The position numbers were made by a program, and so were the translations under genes. Positions 1 through 6,808 of a stretch of DNA of 9,472 nt are shown here, one piece after another (position 1 is the stretch's first letter; each line of letters begins with the position of its first letter). The stretch comes from an uncultured Porphyromonadaceae bacterium (lineage in GTDB: Bacteria > Bacteroidota > Bacteroidia > Bacteroidales > Muribaculaceae). Below the pieces are notes generated by a model. The model had not been told where the DNA came from and ran no database searches. It was given only the letters and a program-made list of their open reading frames with translations. Location: positions 1-9,472 of the forward strand of contig CABQCA010000089.1 in NCBI GenBank assembly GCA_902462525.1, given 5' to 3'.

Positions 1-737
1 TCCCAGTCGGCGAGCTCAGCCACGCTGAGAACCGATTCGATGACCGTGGTGCGCACTTCGCCATCCTGAGCGGCCTTGTCGGCAGCGGTGATGGTCACAT
101 TATAAGTAGCTTCTTCGGCCGGGAGGGCGAGTAGCTCGGCGTACTCGATGCGGTTGCGGCCGTTGCCGTCGATAGTGACGGGATAGCCCTCTACGCCTTC
201 GACATCGACAGTCACATAGTCGAGCACGCGGTTGTCGCGAACGGTAAAGCGAAGGGTGTAGGCCACTTCCTCGCTCATGAGAATCGACACTTTGGCGCCG
301 GGAGCGATTTCAAACACCGGAGCGGCGAAGTCGCCATCCATAGTGATGAGAATATTCTGCTCGGTCTTGTTGCCGGCAATGTCGTAGACAGTCACGAGAA
401 CATCGTAGCGCTCGGCGGTAAACTCGTTGCGCATACGGAACTTGTAGTCGAGTTCGTACTCGGTGAGCGGTTCCTTGAAAATATCGATAATGTCGATTGT
501 CTTGTCGATGCCGAGATCGGGGCAGGTGATGGTGATCTTGGAGATACCGTCGGCATCGGTGATTTTACCTGCGAAGTGAACGTCGCGTCCGTTGTCGGTC
601 ATGACATGGTCGGCAGTCACTGCAAAGGTCGGGACTTCGTTGTCCACCACAGGATACTCATTGTCGTCGGAACAGGCCGAGAAAGTGAGCAGCGAGAGGG
701 CCAACACACCCGTAATACATGCATGCTTGTAGGTCAT
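1..737 (-). CDS. Surface lipoprotein with Ig-like domains, 3' end outside the window
   Basis: This reading frame is open from an ATG at 737-735 to the left edge and gives 245 N-terminal residues. The start MTYKHACITGVLALSLLTFS leads into the lipobox FSAC, so Cys22 is the likely lipidated residue. SDDNE follows it, an acidic stretch like the lipoprotein export signal that sends Bacteroidota lipoproteins to the cell surface. Two beta-sandwich, Ig/cadherin-like segments follow, at about residues 35-130 (motifs DADGISKITI and YDVLVTVYDIAGNKTEQ) and 138-235 (APVFEIAPGAKVSI, TLRFTVRDNRVLDYV). I see no catalytic motif. It is divergent from the HTCS gene, and such lipoproteins in PULs often bind glycans at the surface, so a surface glycan-binding or scaffold role is plausible. 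That role is inference; the exact family is not recognised. The missing C-terminus, beyond LSVAELADW, may hold the functional domain. Confidence 0.85.
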   Translation of the reverse strand, partial: MTYKHACITGVLALSLLTFSACSDDNEYPVVDNEVPTFAVTADHVMTDNGRDVHFAGKITDADGISKITITCPDLGIDKTIDIIDIFKEPLTEYELDYKFRMRNEFTAERYDVLVTVYDIAGNKTEQNILITMDGDFAAPVFEIAPGAKVSILMSEEVAYTLRFTVRDNRVLDYVTVDVEGVEGYPVTIDGNGRNRIEYAELLALPAEEATYNVTITAADKAAQDGEVRTTVIESVLSVAELADW

Positions 738-741
738 AAAA

Positions 742-767
742 ATTGGTTAAGGTTGTTGATTGGTTAA
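742..767. repeat. Direct repeat ATTGGTTAA x2 before the lipoprotein start
   Basis: ATTGGTTAA occurs at 742-750 and again, identically, at 759-767, a 17-bp step. The nearer copy ends five bases from the lipoprotein ATG. On the lipoprotein mRNA these would be two TTAACCAAU copies in the leader. A DNA-binding site, an RNA-protein site or chance are all possible. Confidence 0.35.
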
Positions 768-786
768 TGAAATTTCTGATTAATAA

Positions 787-878
787 TGAATCGAAGTGAA
801 TCGAGTTTTCTATGGTGTAATTCTGTTCTGTCAGTTTATCGTTTCTGTCTTGATTTGGTTTTTTATGGTGAATCTAAG
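787..878. promoter_or_regulatory. Candidate regulator sites: TGAATCGA tandem plus a third copy
   Basis: TGAATCGA is present at 787-794 and 797-804, exactly 10 bp apart, which puts both on the same DNA face. A third near-copy, TGAATCTAAG, lies at 869-878 and differs by one base from TGAATCGAAG. An inverted relative, TTTGATTCA, is at 1001-1009, just upstream of the HTCS promoter. AraC-type domains such as that of the adjacent HTCS usually bind repeated half-sites, so these are candidate operators. The link to this HTCS is inference. Confidence 0.35.
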
Positions 879-910
879 GAATCTTTCTGTCTTCAGAGGG
901 CTGTTTTCAT

Positions 911-923
911 GGCAGAGTCTGCC
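911..923. repeat. Short palindrome GGCAGA-G-TCTGCC
   Basis: A perfect 6-bp inverted repeat around one central base is GC-rich inside an AT-rich region. It lies 20 bp downstream, in minus-strand terms, of the candidate lipoprotein -7 box. It would therefore sit in the early transcribed leader, as a small hairpin or as a dimeric protein site. Its function is unknown. Confidence 0.3.
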
Positions 924-942
924 CCCGTCGTAAATTCAAACG

Positions 943-950
943 CAAAAGTA
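943..950 (-). promoter_or_regulatory. Candidate -7 box for the lipoprotein gene
   Basis: Read on the minus strand this is TACTTTTG, an exact match to the Bacteroides -7 consensus TAnnTTTG. No TTTG is found 19-21 bp further upstream, so the -33 element is missing or poor; activator-dependent promoters can look like this. If used, the mRNA leader would be about 195-200 nt. It is the only TAnnTTTG I find on this strand between the two genes. Confidence 0.35.
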
Positions 951-1023
951 TATATTTTATTGGAACGGAACAGTCGGTTTTAACTCATTTTATAGTCATA
1001 TTTGATTCATTTCTTTTTCTTCC

Positions 1024-1055
1024 TTTGTTTAGTGAACTATTTAAGACTATCTTTG
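1024..1055 (+). promoter_or_regulatory. Bacteroides-type promoter of the HTCS gene
   Basis: TTTG at 1024-1027 and TATCTTTG at 1048-1055 match the Bacteroidota -33 (TTTG) and -7 (TAnnTTTG) elements, separated by 20 bp. Transcription would begin near 1060-1063 and leave a leader of only about 11-14 nt before the ATG at 1074. This also argues against the upstream in-frame ATG at 1002, which would lie before the promoter. Confidence 0.6.
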
Positions 1056-1073
1056 GACTACAAATATCATATT

Positions 1074-4000
1074 ATGAGAAAAAAGGTATTTTCAGCTTTC
1101 ATAGCACTGATGACGGCTCTTGCCGCCGCTGCGGTTTCGGGTGCGTCGGCGGTGATGCCTCTCGGTCTCGAGGCCGGTCTTTCCAACAGCTATGTGGTGA
1201 GCATAGCCCAGGACAAGCGAGGTCTAATCTGGGTGGCTACCGAGGACGGACTGAACATTTTCGCCGGAAGCCGCTTCATATCGATATATAAAGATGAGGT
1301 GGACCCAGCGAAGGGTCTCAGCGGAAACGAACTCAACACTCTGCTCGACGATCCGGTCGACTCGGTGATGTGGATCGGCACCCAGCGCGCCGGCATCAAT
1401 GCCTTCGACTACGCTACCGGCACCGTGCGGCAGATACGCCACCGGCCCGACGACCCCGAATCGCTCATCACCGACGACGTGACCCGCATTGTGCCTTATG
1501 CCGACGGCAGGCTGCTTGTCACCACTTTCTGGCGAGGTATCGACCTTTTCGATACCCGCACAGGCGTTTTCGAGCATTTCAACGAAACAAATGTCGAGGG
1601 CATGCCGCAGGTCAACATATGGACGGCTGCCGCTACTCCCGACGGCGGGACCATATACATAGGCCACAAAAATGGTTTCATGGAAATGAACCCCCGCACA
1701 CGCACCGCCCGCAACTTCACCCCCGATGCCTCCGACCCGGGTGCCATCCCCGGAGGAATGGTCTATTGTATTAAGGTGATAAAATCGGGCAAAGTGCTTC
1801 TGGGCACCGACAACGGCCCGGCGCTCTACGACCCCGAGACGCGACGCTTCAGTCGCATGGCCGGAGGTCCGCTCGGAGGAGTGATGATCTACGATATCGT
1901 CGACATGGGCGACTCACGCTACTGGATCGCCACCGAGTTCCACGGTGTTTATATTCTCGATCTTTCGAAAGGCTTCACGCCACAGGCTCTGAGCCGTGCT
2001 CCGCAGCTTGAGCAGAACCCCGCGCAGTACCGTTTCGCTACTTTCAGGGCAATCCACCGCGATACCTTCGGGAACATATGGCTCGGCGACTGGGGCTCGG
2101 GACTGGTGTTCGTGGGGCTGCAGCCGCCACTGTTCGCGCTTTTCGACAGCAACGGCGACGGCGGCTCCGGCACTTCGCTGTCGCACCGTACGGTGAGCAA
2201 TGTGGCTGTCGACAAGGAGGGCAGAATATGGGTAGGCACCGACGGCGGAGGCCTCAACGTGTTCCGTGACGGACGACGTGAGGAACTTATCAGCACACTC
2301 GGAGGCAATCCCCGCACACGCCACATACAGTCGTCGCTCTGCGACAGCAACGGCAACCTGTGGTTCGGCATGTTCATCGGCGGTGTGTGGTTACGCGATC
2401 TGCGAAGCGGAAAATTCGCCGAAGTACCCCTCGACAGCGTCCGAAACGAGGACGTGCGCTCAATCGTGCAGAAGAACGATACTATATATATTGTCGGCAC
2501 GGGCGGAGTGCATAAACTCGACATGAACACACGCCGGAATCTCGGATATCTCAATGTAAGTACAGCACGCGACCTTGCCGTCGATAGTCTGGGAAGACTG
2601 TGGGTGGGTACTTTTGGCGGCGGTCTTCTGGTGTTTGATAACCGGAACGAACTGATGCGGGTTTTTAATGTGGCGAACGGGTTTCCCTCGAACACTGTCA
2701 ACGACCTCTTCACCGACAGCAGCGGCACTCTGTGGGTCGCCACCGCCGAGGGGCTTGTGCACTTTGAGGCCCCGGGCGATACCGTCTACCGCAACTACCG
2801 CCACTCCGACGGCATGGCGAGCAGCAATGTCAACGCCGTCGCACAGGACCGGCACGGCAACATATGGGCAAGCACAAACAAGGGCATATCCATTCTTTCG
2901 CCTGACGGTATTGTGGGCTACGGCCCGCTTGACAACACGCCTATCGGCTCTTTCATGTGCCGGAGCACAGCCACCGACACCCTCGGCCGCATCTACTTCG
3001 GCGCTCTCAACGGCCTATGTCGTTTCGACCCCGACGAGGTGCTTGCCGTCCACGAACCGCCAAAAGCGATCATAACGAAATTCGAGGTCTTCGGCCCCGG
3101 CGAGACCGTGCGTGACTACGCTACTTTCGGCGAACTCAAATCCGGCTGTCCCATAAAACTGGACTCCGAAAGCAACACACTTTCGATAACGGCCAATGTG
3201 ACCGACTACAGCCTTGTGAACCGTGTGGAGTACCGTTTCCGGCTCAAGGGCTTCGACGAGGACTGGTTCTCGAACGGCAGCAACCAGGTGACCTACCGCA
3301 ATCTGCCCTCGGGAACATATATATTCCAGGTCGACACCCGTATGCGCAACCAGGCATGGGGCGGGAACATCAGCACGGTGAAAATCACTATACGTCCGCC
3401 TCTCTACCTCACATGGTGGGCAAAGACCATCTACTTCGTTCTGGCAGCGCTCATTATCTATCTTATGATTTTCTTCTACCGCAAGCGTCTGCTGGCCGAG
3501 TCGCTCTATCAGCTCGAGAAAAAGCAGCGTCTGCAGGACAAGGAGCTCACCGACGAGCGCCTGCGCTTCTACACAAATGTCACCCATGAACTGCGCACAC
3601 CTCTCACTCTCATCGTCGGACCTCTGCAGGATACGCTGCGGAGCGACAAACTGCCCGAAAGCGAGCGCCACCGTCTGTCGGTGATCAACCGCAACGCCGA
3701 GCGCCTGCTTTCGCTTGTGAACCAGATTCTCGACTTCCGCAAAAGCGAGACGGCAAACAAACGTCTGGTGATTATGAAGGGCAATATCGTGTCGACGGTC
3801 TACGAAACAGCGCTGAAGTACAAGGAGCTTATCAACGGTTCGCGGATAAAAATCAACATTTCGGCGCAGCCCGAGAGCATCATCATGCCCTACGACAAAG
3901 AGTCGGTCGGCATGATTCTCGACAACCTCATTTCGAACGCCCTCAAGTACACCACCAAAGGCTCTATCGACATCCGATGCCGCGAGGCTGAGGACGATGG

Positions 4001-5132
4001 CCGGCGGTATGTCGACATCAGTGTGCAGGACACCGGCTACGGCATCTCTGCCGAGGCGCTGCCGCATATCTTCGACCGGTACTATCAGGAAAAAGGCAGC
4101 CATCAGGCTTCGGGAACCGGCATCGGTCTGGCTCTGGTGAAAAACCTTGTGGAACTGCACCACGGCACCATTAAAGTGGAGTCGAAAGTCAACGAAGGCT
4201 CTACTTTCACCCTGCGTCTGCCTCTCGACGACGCATATCCCGAAGCCATTCATCCCGACGACAGTTTCGCTCCGGCTCCGGCCCTGCCGCAGAACGAGGA
4301 GAACGCTGCAGAATCGGGCGCCGACGACCAGCGCATGCCGGTTGTTCTGGTGGTCGAGGACAACGACGATCTGCGCGAGTACATCAAGGAATCGTTCACC
4401 GATCTCTTCGAGGTCCGCGAGGCTGCAAACGGTCAGGAAGGCCTCGAAAAGGCTAAAACATGTCTTCCCGACATTGTGATAACCGATGTGATGATGCCGG
4501 TGATGGACGGCCTCGAGATGACGCGTCTGCTCAAAAACGACATTCTCACAAGCCACATTCCGGTGATAGTGCTCACGGCCAAGGACAGCGACCCCGACCG
4601 CGAGGAAGGTTATCAGGCCGGCGCCGACTCTTACCTCACCAAGCCGTTCAGCTCGCAGCTGCTCATAAGCCGGGTGAACAATATCCTTCGGACCCGCCGC
4701 CGTCTCGCTGCCGAAGCGGCGCCGCTGTCCGGACGGAAAGGCCGGCAGGAAGCTGCTCCGGAGCCGGATGATCAGCAGCCTGTGAAAGGGCCCGAAATAA
4801 CGCCTCTCGACAAGGATTTCCTCGAGCGCCTGCACACTGCCGTAGCCGAACATATTTCTACCGAGAATGTGGATGTGGCTTTTCTTTCCGATACCATGTA
4901 TATGTCGCGCGCAACGCTCTACCGGAAGGTAAAAGCCCTCACAGGTCTTTCGCCGAACGAGTATATCCGCAAAGTGCGCATGCAGATGGCCGAACAGCTG
5001 CTCGCCACCGGCAAATACACCGTTTCGGAAGTCTCTTTCAAGGTAGGTATCAATTCCACGCCCTATTTCCGCCAGTGCTTCAAAGAAGAATTCGGCGTCA
5101 ATCCTTCCGACTATCTCAAAGGCTCAAGTTGA
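1074..5132 (+). CDS. Hybrid two-component system sensor/regulator (HTCS)
   Basis: This 1352-residue one-protein two-component system senses a glycan fragment in the periplasm and activates PUL transcription. From ATG 1074 it has a signal peptide (MRKKVFSAFIALMTALAAAA, cleavage near residue 26). About residues 30-655 carry 14 Reg_prop propeller motifs such as WVATEDG (W53), WVGTDGGG and WVGTFGGG, the number expected for two seven-bladed propellers. A Y_Y_Y domain (about 690-775) and one membrane helix (about 783-804) follow. The kinase has His838 in THELRTPL, the N box with Asn955, the D box DTGYG at 986 and the G box GTGIGL at 1014. The receiver has Glu1095/Asp1096, phospho-acceptor Asp1138, Thr1168 and Lys1190. 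The AraC-type DNA-binding domain spans about 1248-1352. All key residues are present. The in-frame ATG at 1002 is rejected because it adds 24 residues before the signal peptide and lies upstream of the promoter. Likely targets are the GH operon and the divergent lipoprotein operon. The ligand cannot be read from the sequence. Confidence 0.96.
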   Translation: MRKKVFSAFIALMTALAAAAVSGASAVMPLGLEAGLSNSYVVSIAQDKRGLIWVATEDGLNIFAGSRFISIYKDEVDPAKGLSGNELNTLLDDPVDSVMWIGTQRAGINAFDYATGTVRQIRHRPDDPESLITDDVTRIVPYADGRLLVTTFWRGIDLFDTRTGVFEHFNETNVEGMPQVNIWTAAATPDGGTIYIGHKNGFMEMNPRTRTARNFTPDASDPGAIPGGMVYCIKVIKSGKVLLGTDNGPALYDPETRRFSRMAGGPLGGVMIYDIVDMGDSRYWIATEFHGVYILDLSKGFTPQALSRAPQLEQNPAQYRFATFRAIHRDTFGNIWLGDWGSGLVFVGLQPPLFALFDSNGDGGSGTSLSHRTVSNVAVDKEGRIWVGTDGGGLNVFRDGRREELISTLGGNPRTRHIQSSLCDSNGNLWFGMFIGGVWLRDLRSGKFAEVPLDSVRNEDVRSIVQKNDTIYIVGTGGVHKLDMNTRRNLGYLNVSTARDLAVDSLGRLWVGTFGGGLLVFDNRNELMRVFNVANGFPSNTVNDLFTDSSGTLWVATAEGLVHFEAPGDTVYRNYRHSDGMASSNVNAVAQDRHGNIWASTNKGISILSPDGIVGYGPLDNTPIGSFMCRSTATDTLGRIYFGALNGLCRFDPDEVLAVHEPPKAIITKFEVFGPGETVRDYATFGELKSGCPIKLDSESNTLSITANVTDYSLVNRVEYRFRLKGFDEDWFSNGSNQVTYRNLPSGTYIFQVDTRMRNQAWGGNISTVKITIRPPLYLTWWAKTIYFVLAALIIYLMIFFYRKRLLAESLYQLEKKQRLQDKELTDERLRFYTNVTHELRTPLTLIVGPLQDTLRSDKLPESERHRLSVINRNAERLLSLVNQILDFRKSETANKRLVIMKGNIVSTVYETALKYKELINGSRIKINISAQPESIIMPYDKESVGMILDNLISNALKYTTKGSIDIRCREAEDDGRRYVDISVQDTGYGISAEALPHIFDRYYQEKGSHQASGTGIGLALVKNLVELHHGTIKVESKVNEGSTFTLRLPLDDAYPEAIHPDDSFAPAPALPQNEENAAESGADDQRMPVVLVVEDNDDLREYIKESFTDLFEVREAANGQEGLEKAKTCLPDIVITDVMMPVMDGLEMTRLLKNDILTSHIPVIVLTAKDSDPDREEGYQAGADSYLTKPFSSQLLISRVNNILRTRRRLAAEAAPLSGRKGRQEAAPEPDDQQPVKGPEITPLDKDFLERLHTAVAEHISTENVDVAFLSDTMYMSRATLYRKVKALTGLSPNEYIRKVRMQMAEQLLATGKYTVSEVSFKVGINSTPYFRQCFKEEFGVNPSDYLKGSS

Positions 5133-5149
5133 AGTGAATAAGGTGAAAA

Positions 5150-5164
5150 TCAGGCTTCGCCTGA
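5150..5164 (-). terminator. Hairpin between convergent genes, probable terminator of the GH operon
   Basis: TCAGGC-ttc-GCCTGA is a perfect 6-bp, GC-rich stem with a 3-base loop. On the minus strand it is followed by TTTTCACCTTATT, a short U-rich tail, and it starts about 30 bp after the GH43 stop codon, so it best fits termination of the GH2-GH3-GH43 transcript. On the plus strand the tail is not U-rich, although the stem could still slow read-through from the HTCS gene. Confidence 0.55.
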
Positions 5165-5213
5165 GTGAAGGTAATAGCTTATACCCTTAACCTTTCACTC
5201 TTCACTCTTCACC
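5163..5213. repeat. Heptamer repeat and inverted repeat over the GH43 3' end
   Basis: TTCACTC occurs in tandem at 5194-5200 and 5201-5207, with a partial third unit at 5208-5213. Its reverse complement, GAGTGAA, is at 5163-5169, so 5163-5200 forms a long imperfect stem-loop whose inner part, 5170-5185, is a near-palindrome centred on AGCT. AAGGTGAA (5140-5147) is also inverted relative to TTCACCTT (5208-5215). The repeat encodes the last six residues (KVKSEE) and the stop codon of GH43. Confidence 0.55.
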
Positions 5214-6808
5214 TTGAACTGCAGCCGCAGAATCGAGCAGATGCTCTTGCCGGGCACCGGCGAGCTGAATGTGAGGTAAAGAGGGTGCTTGCCGCTGAGG
5301 GCACCTATGCCGCTGAGGGTGGCTGTGACGGTTCGCGGCGTGCGGTCGGCGGTGCCTTTGAGGCGGAAGCGGCCCGCAGGCACGGGGGTGCCGCGCCAGG
5401 GTGCCTCTGTGTAGACCTCGATGGTGCCGTCGGTGTCGGAGGGTACTATCTCAAGCTCGAGGGCAATGTCCTTGCCTGCCGGGAGTTTGTCGAAATTATA
5501 GTATTTGTAGCCTAAGATCGAGCCGGAGGTGCAGTTTATCACCGGGTTTACATTTATGGAGTCGTTGTAGGGGTCGGCCACGGCGTGGTTCTCGATATAT
5601 TTCGGCTCGAAGTACGGGCCGGAGTAGTGCATGTCGGGATAAGTCTGATAGGCCAGTGTAGGGCCCGTGAAATGCGATGCAATTGCCGCCGGATAGCGGC
5701 GCATGGGGTCGAGACCGTCGGTGTCGAAGCCTTCGGAAGTATATTCGGCCTCCGAAATTTCGACTTTGCCGTTCTTGCCGGGTGTCACTTTCACGTCTAT
5801 CGGCGCAACCATGGCCTGACGCGAGTACTCGTTGACGCCCGTCTGGCGGTGGTAGAAAACCCACCAGCGGCCGCCGATTTCAGCTATGCTGCCGTGGGTG
5901 TTGCCGTTCGGGGTGGCCGTGTGTATGGAGAAGCCGTTTTCGTCGGTGTCGCGGCCGCGTGCGTCGATGATGGTGCCGCCGTAGGTGTAGGGTCCGAGCG
6001 GATTGTTGCTGTAGGCGTAGGCAAGGGTGTAGTTCGACTGCGGCAGCCCGAACTCACCGTCGGGTGCGCGGCGGCTGTAGATGAACACATATTTGTCGCC
6101 GATTTTGCGGATAGACGAAGCCTCGAAGAAATGGCCGTCGCCTTCGGTATCGAGACCCGTCACCATGTCGCAGACAATCTCTGTGCCTGGTTTCACGGTG
6201 GCCATGGTGGCAGGGTCGAGTTCAGCGGCATGCGAGCGGCCGAAGCCCCAGTAGGCATAGACACGGCCGTCGTCGTCGACGAGCACCGCAGGGTCGAATC
6301 CGAGCGGTCCGATTGTCTCTGTCGGCTTGTCGGGATTCCAGTTTATCACTTCGAATGGGCCGTCAGGCCGCTTTGACTTAGCCACCATGCCGTTTCGGCC
6401 TCCGCCCTGGTTGTTCGGGTAGAGGTAGTATTCTTTCGAGCCGTCGGGGAGTGTCCGCACGGCCACGTCGGGGGCATAGAGCACGTCGGGTCGGCCGGCT
6501 TCGTTCTGCAGGCGGTTCCCGGCACCGTCGTTTTCAATCTTGAAAATCACGCCGTCGTAGCGCCAGCGGTCGAGCGAGTCGACCGGCGCCGACCATACCA
6601 CGAGGTCGGTGCCGCAGTACATGGCGCGCAGCATATCGTGCGAACCGTAGATGTAGACACGCTGACGGCCCGGGTTGTCGGGGTCGTCGAAAACATAGGG
6701 TTCGCCGTCGGGAATGTGTTCCCACAGCGGCAGAAACGGATTCACGGCCTGCGCCGTGGCTGCCGTGAGCAGCATGGTGCAGGCCGTGATGAAGATTTTG
6801 CTGTTCAT
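5195..6808 (-). CDS. Exported GH43 glycosidase with C-terminal CBM6-like domain
   Basis: This 537-residue protein resembles glycoside hydrolase family 43, five-bladed propeller enzymes that are mostly alpha-L-arabinofuranosidases, beta-xylosidases or exo-galactanases. The signal peptide MNSKIFITACTMLLTAATAQ ends in AQA, with cleavage near residue 21; Cys10 is too early for a normal lipobox, so a soluble periplasmic enzyme is likely. Candidate catalytic residues are Asp34 in PDGEP (base), Asp172 in GFDPAVLVDDDG (pKa modulator) and Glu229 in FFEASSIRK (acid). YAPDV (Asp114) and HGSIAE (His305) are further family-like landmarks. About residues 410-535 look like a CBM6-type sugar-binding sandwich (GYKYYNFD, TIEVYTEAPW, HPLYLTFSS). 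The ATG directly abuts the GH3 stop codon (TAAATG), so translation is probably coupled. The C-terminal KVKSEE is encoded by a tandem repeat. The subfamily and exact substrate are not assigned. Confidence 0.88.
   Translation of the reverse strand: MNSKIFITACTMLLTAATAQAVNPFLPLWEHIPDGEPYVFDDPDNPGRQRVYIYGSHDMLRAMYCGTDLVVWSAPVDSLDRWRYDGVIFKIENDGAGNRLQNEAGRPDVLYAPDVAVRTLPDGSKEYYLYPNNQGGGRNGMVAKSKRPDGPFEVINWNPDKPTETIGPLGFDPAVLVDDDGRVYAYWGFGRSHAAELDPATMATVKPGTEIVCDMVTGLDTEGDGHFFEASSIRKIGDKYVFIYSRRAPDGEFGLPQSNYTLAYAYSNNPLGPYTYGGTIIDARGRDTDENGFSIHTATPNGNTHGSIAEIGGRWWVFYHRQTGVNEYSRQAMVAPIDVKVTPGKNGKVEISEAEYTSEGFDTDGLDPMRRYPAAIASHFTGPTLAYQTYPDMHYSGPYFEPKYIENHAVADPYNDSINVNPVINCTSGSILGYKYYNFDKLPAGKDIALELEIVPSDTDGTIEVYTEAPWRGTPVPAGRFRLKGTADRTPRTVTATLSGIGALSGKHPLYLTFSSPVPGKSICSILRLQFKVKSEE

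Larger units (their letters stand above)
738..1073. other. Divergent AT-rich intergenic control region
   Basis: This 336-bp stretch separates the lipoprotein (leftward) from the HTCS (rightward). It is much richer in A and T than the flanking genes. Short reading frames here have no recognisable protein features and look accidental. It holds a well-formed plus-strand promoter, a weaker minus-strand -7 box and several short direct and inverted repeats, listed separately. I see no tRNA, riboswitch or other RNA gene. Confidence 0.75.

Noticed and set aside
786..983. 65-codon plus-strand frame in the intergenic region
   Set aside because: It has no signal or domain and no promoter, and its composition is that of AT-rich noncoding DNA; it also overlaps the candidate regulator repeats.
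1002..1073. Upstream in-frame extension of the HTCS from ATG 1002
   Set aside because: It lies before the best promoter and puts 24 extra residues ahead of a well-formed signal peptide that begins at ATG 1074.
1949..2743. 264-codon minus-strand frame inside the HTCS propellers
   Set aside because: It has arginine/serine/proline-rich low-complexity content typical of a shadow frame and is antisense to clear propeller repeats.
3015..4853. 612-codon open frame on the minus strand inside the HTCS gene
   Set aside because: It lies wholly antisense to conserved kinase, receiver and Y_Y_Y domains, shows no recognisable motif, and is explained by GC-rich codon use that removes stop codons on the opposite strand.
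5194..5213. Possible CRISPR or transposon end from the heptamer repeat
   Set aside because: Units are only 7 bp with no spacers, and no transposase, target-site duplication or cas gene is present.
5585..6376. 263-codon plus-strand frame opposite GH43
   Set aside because: It is antisense to the GH43 propeller and has no recognisable domain or start context.
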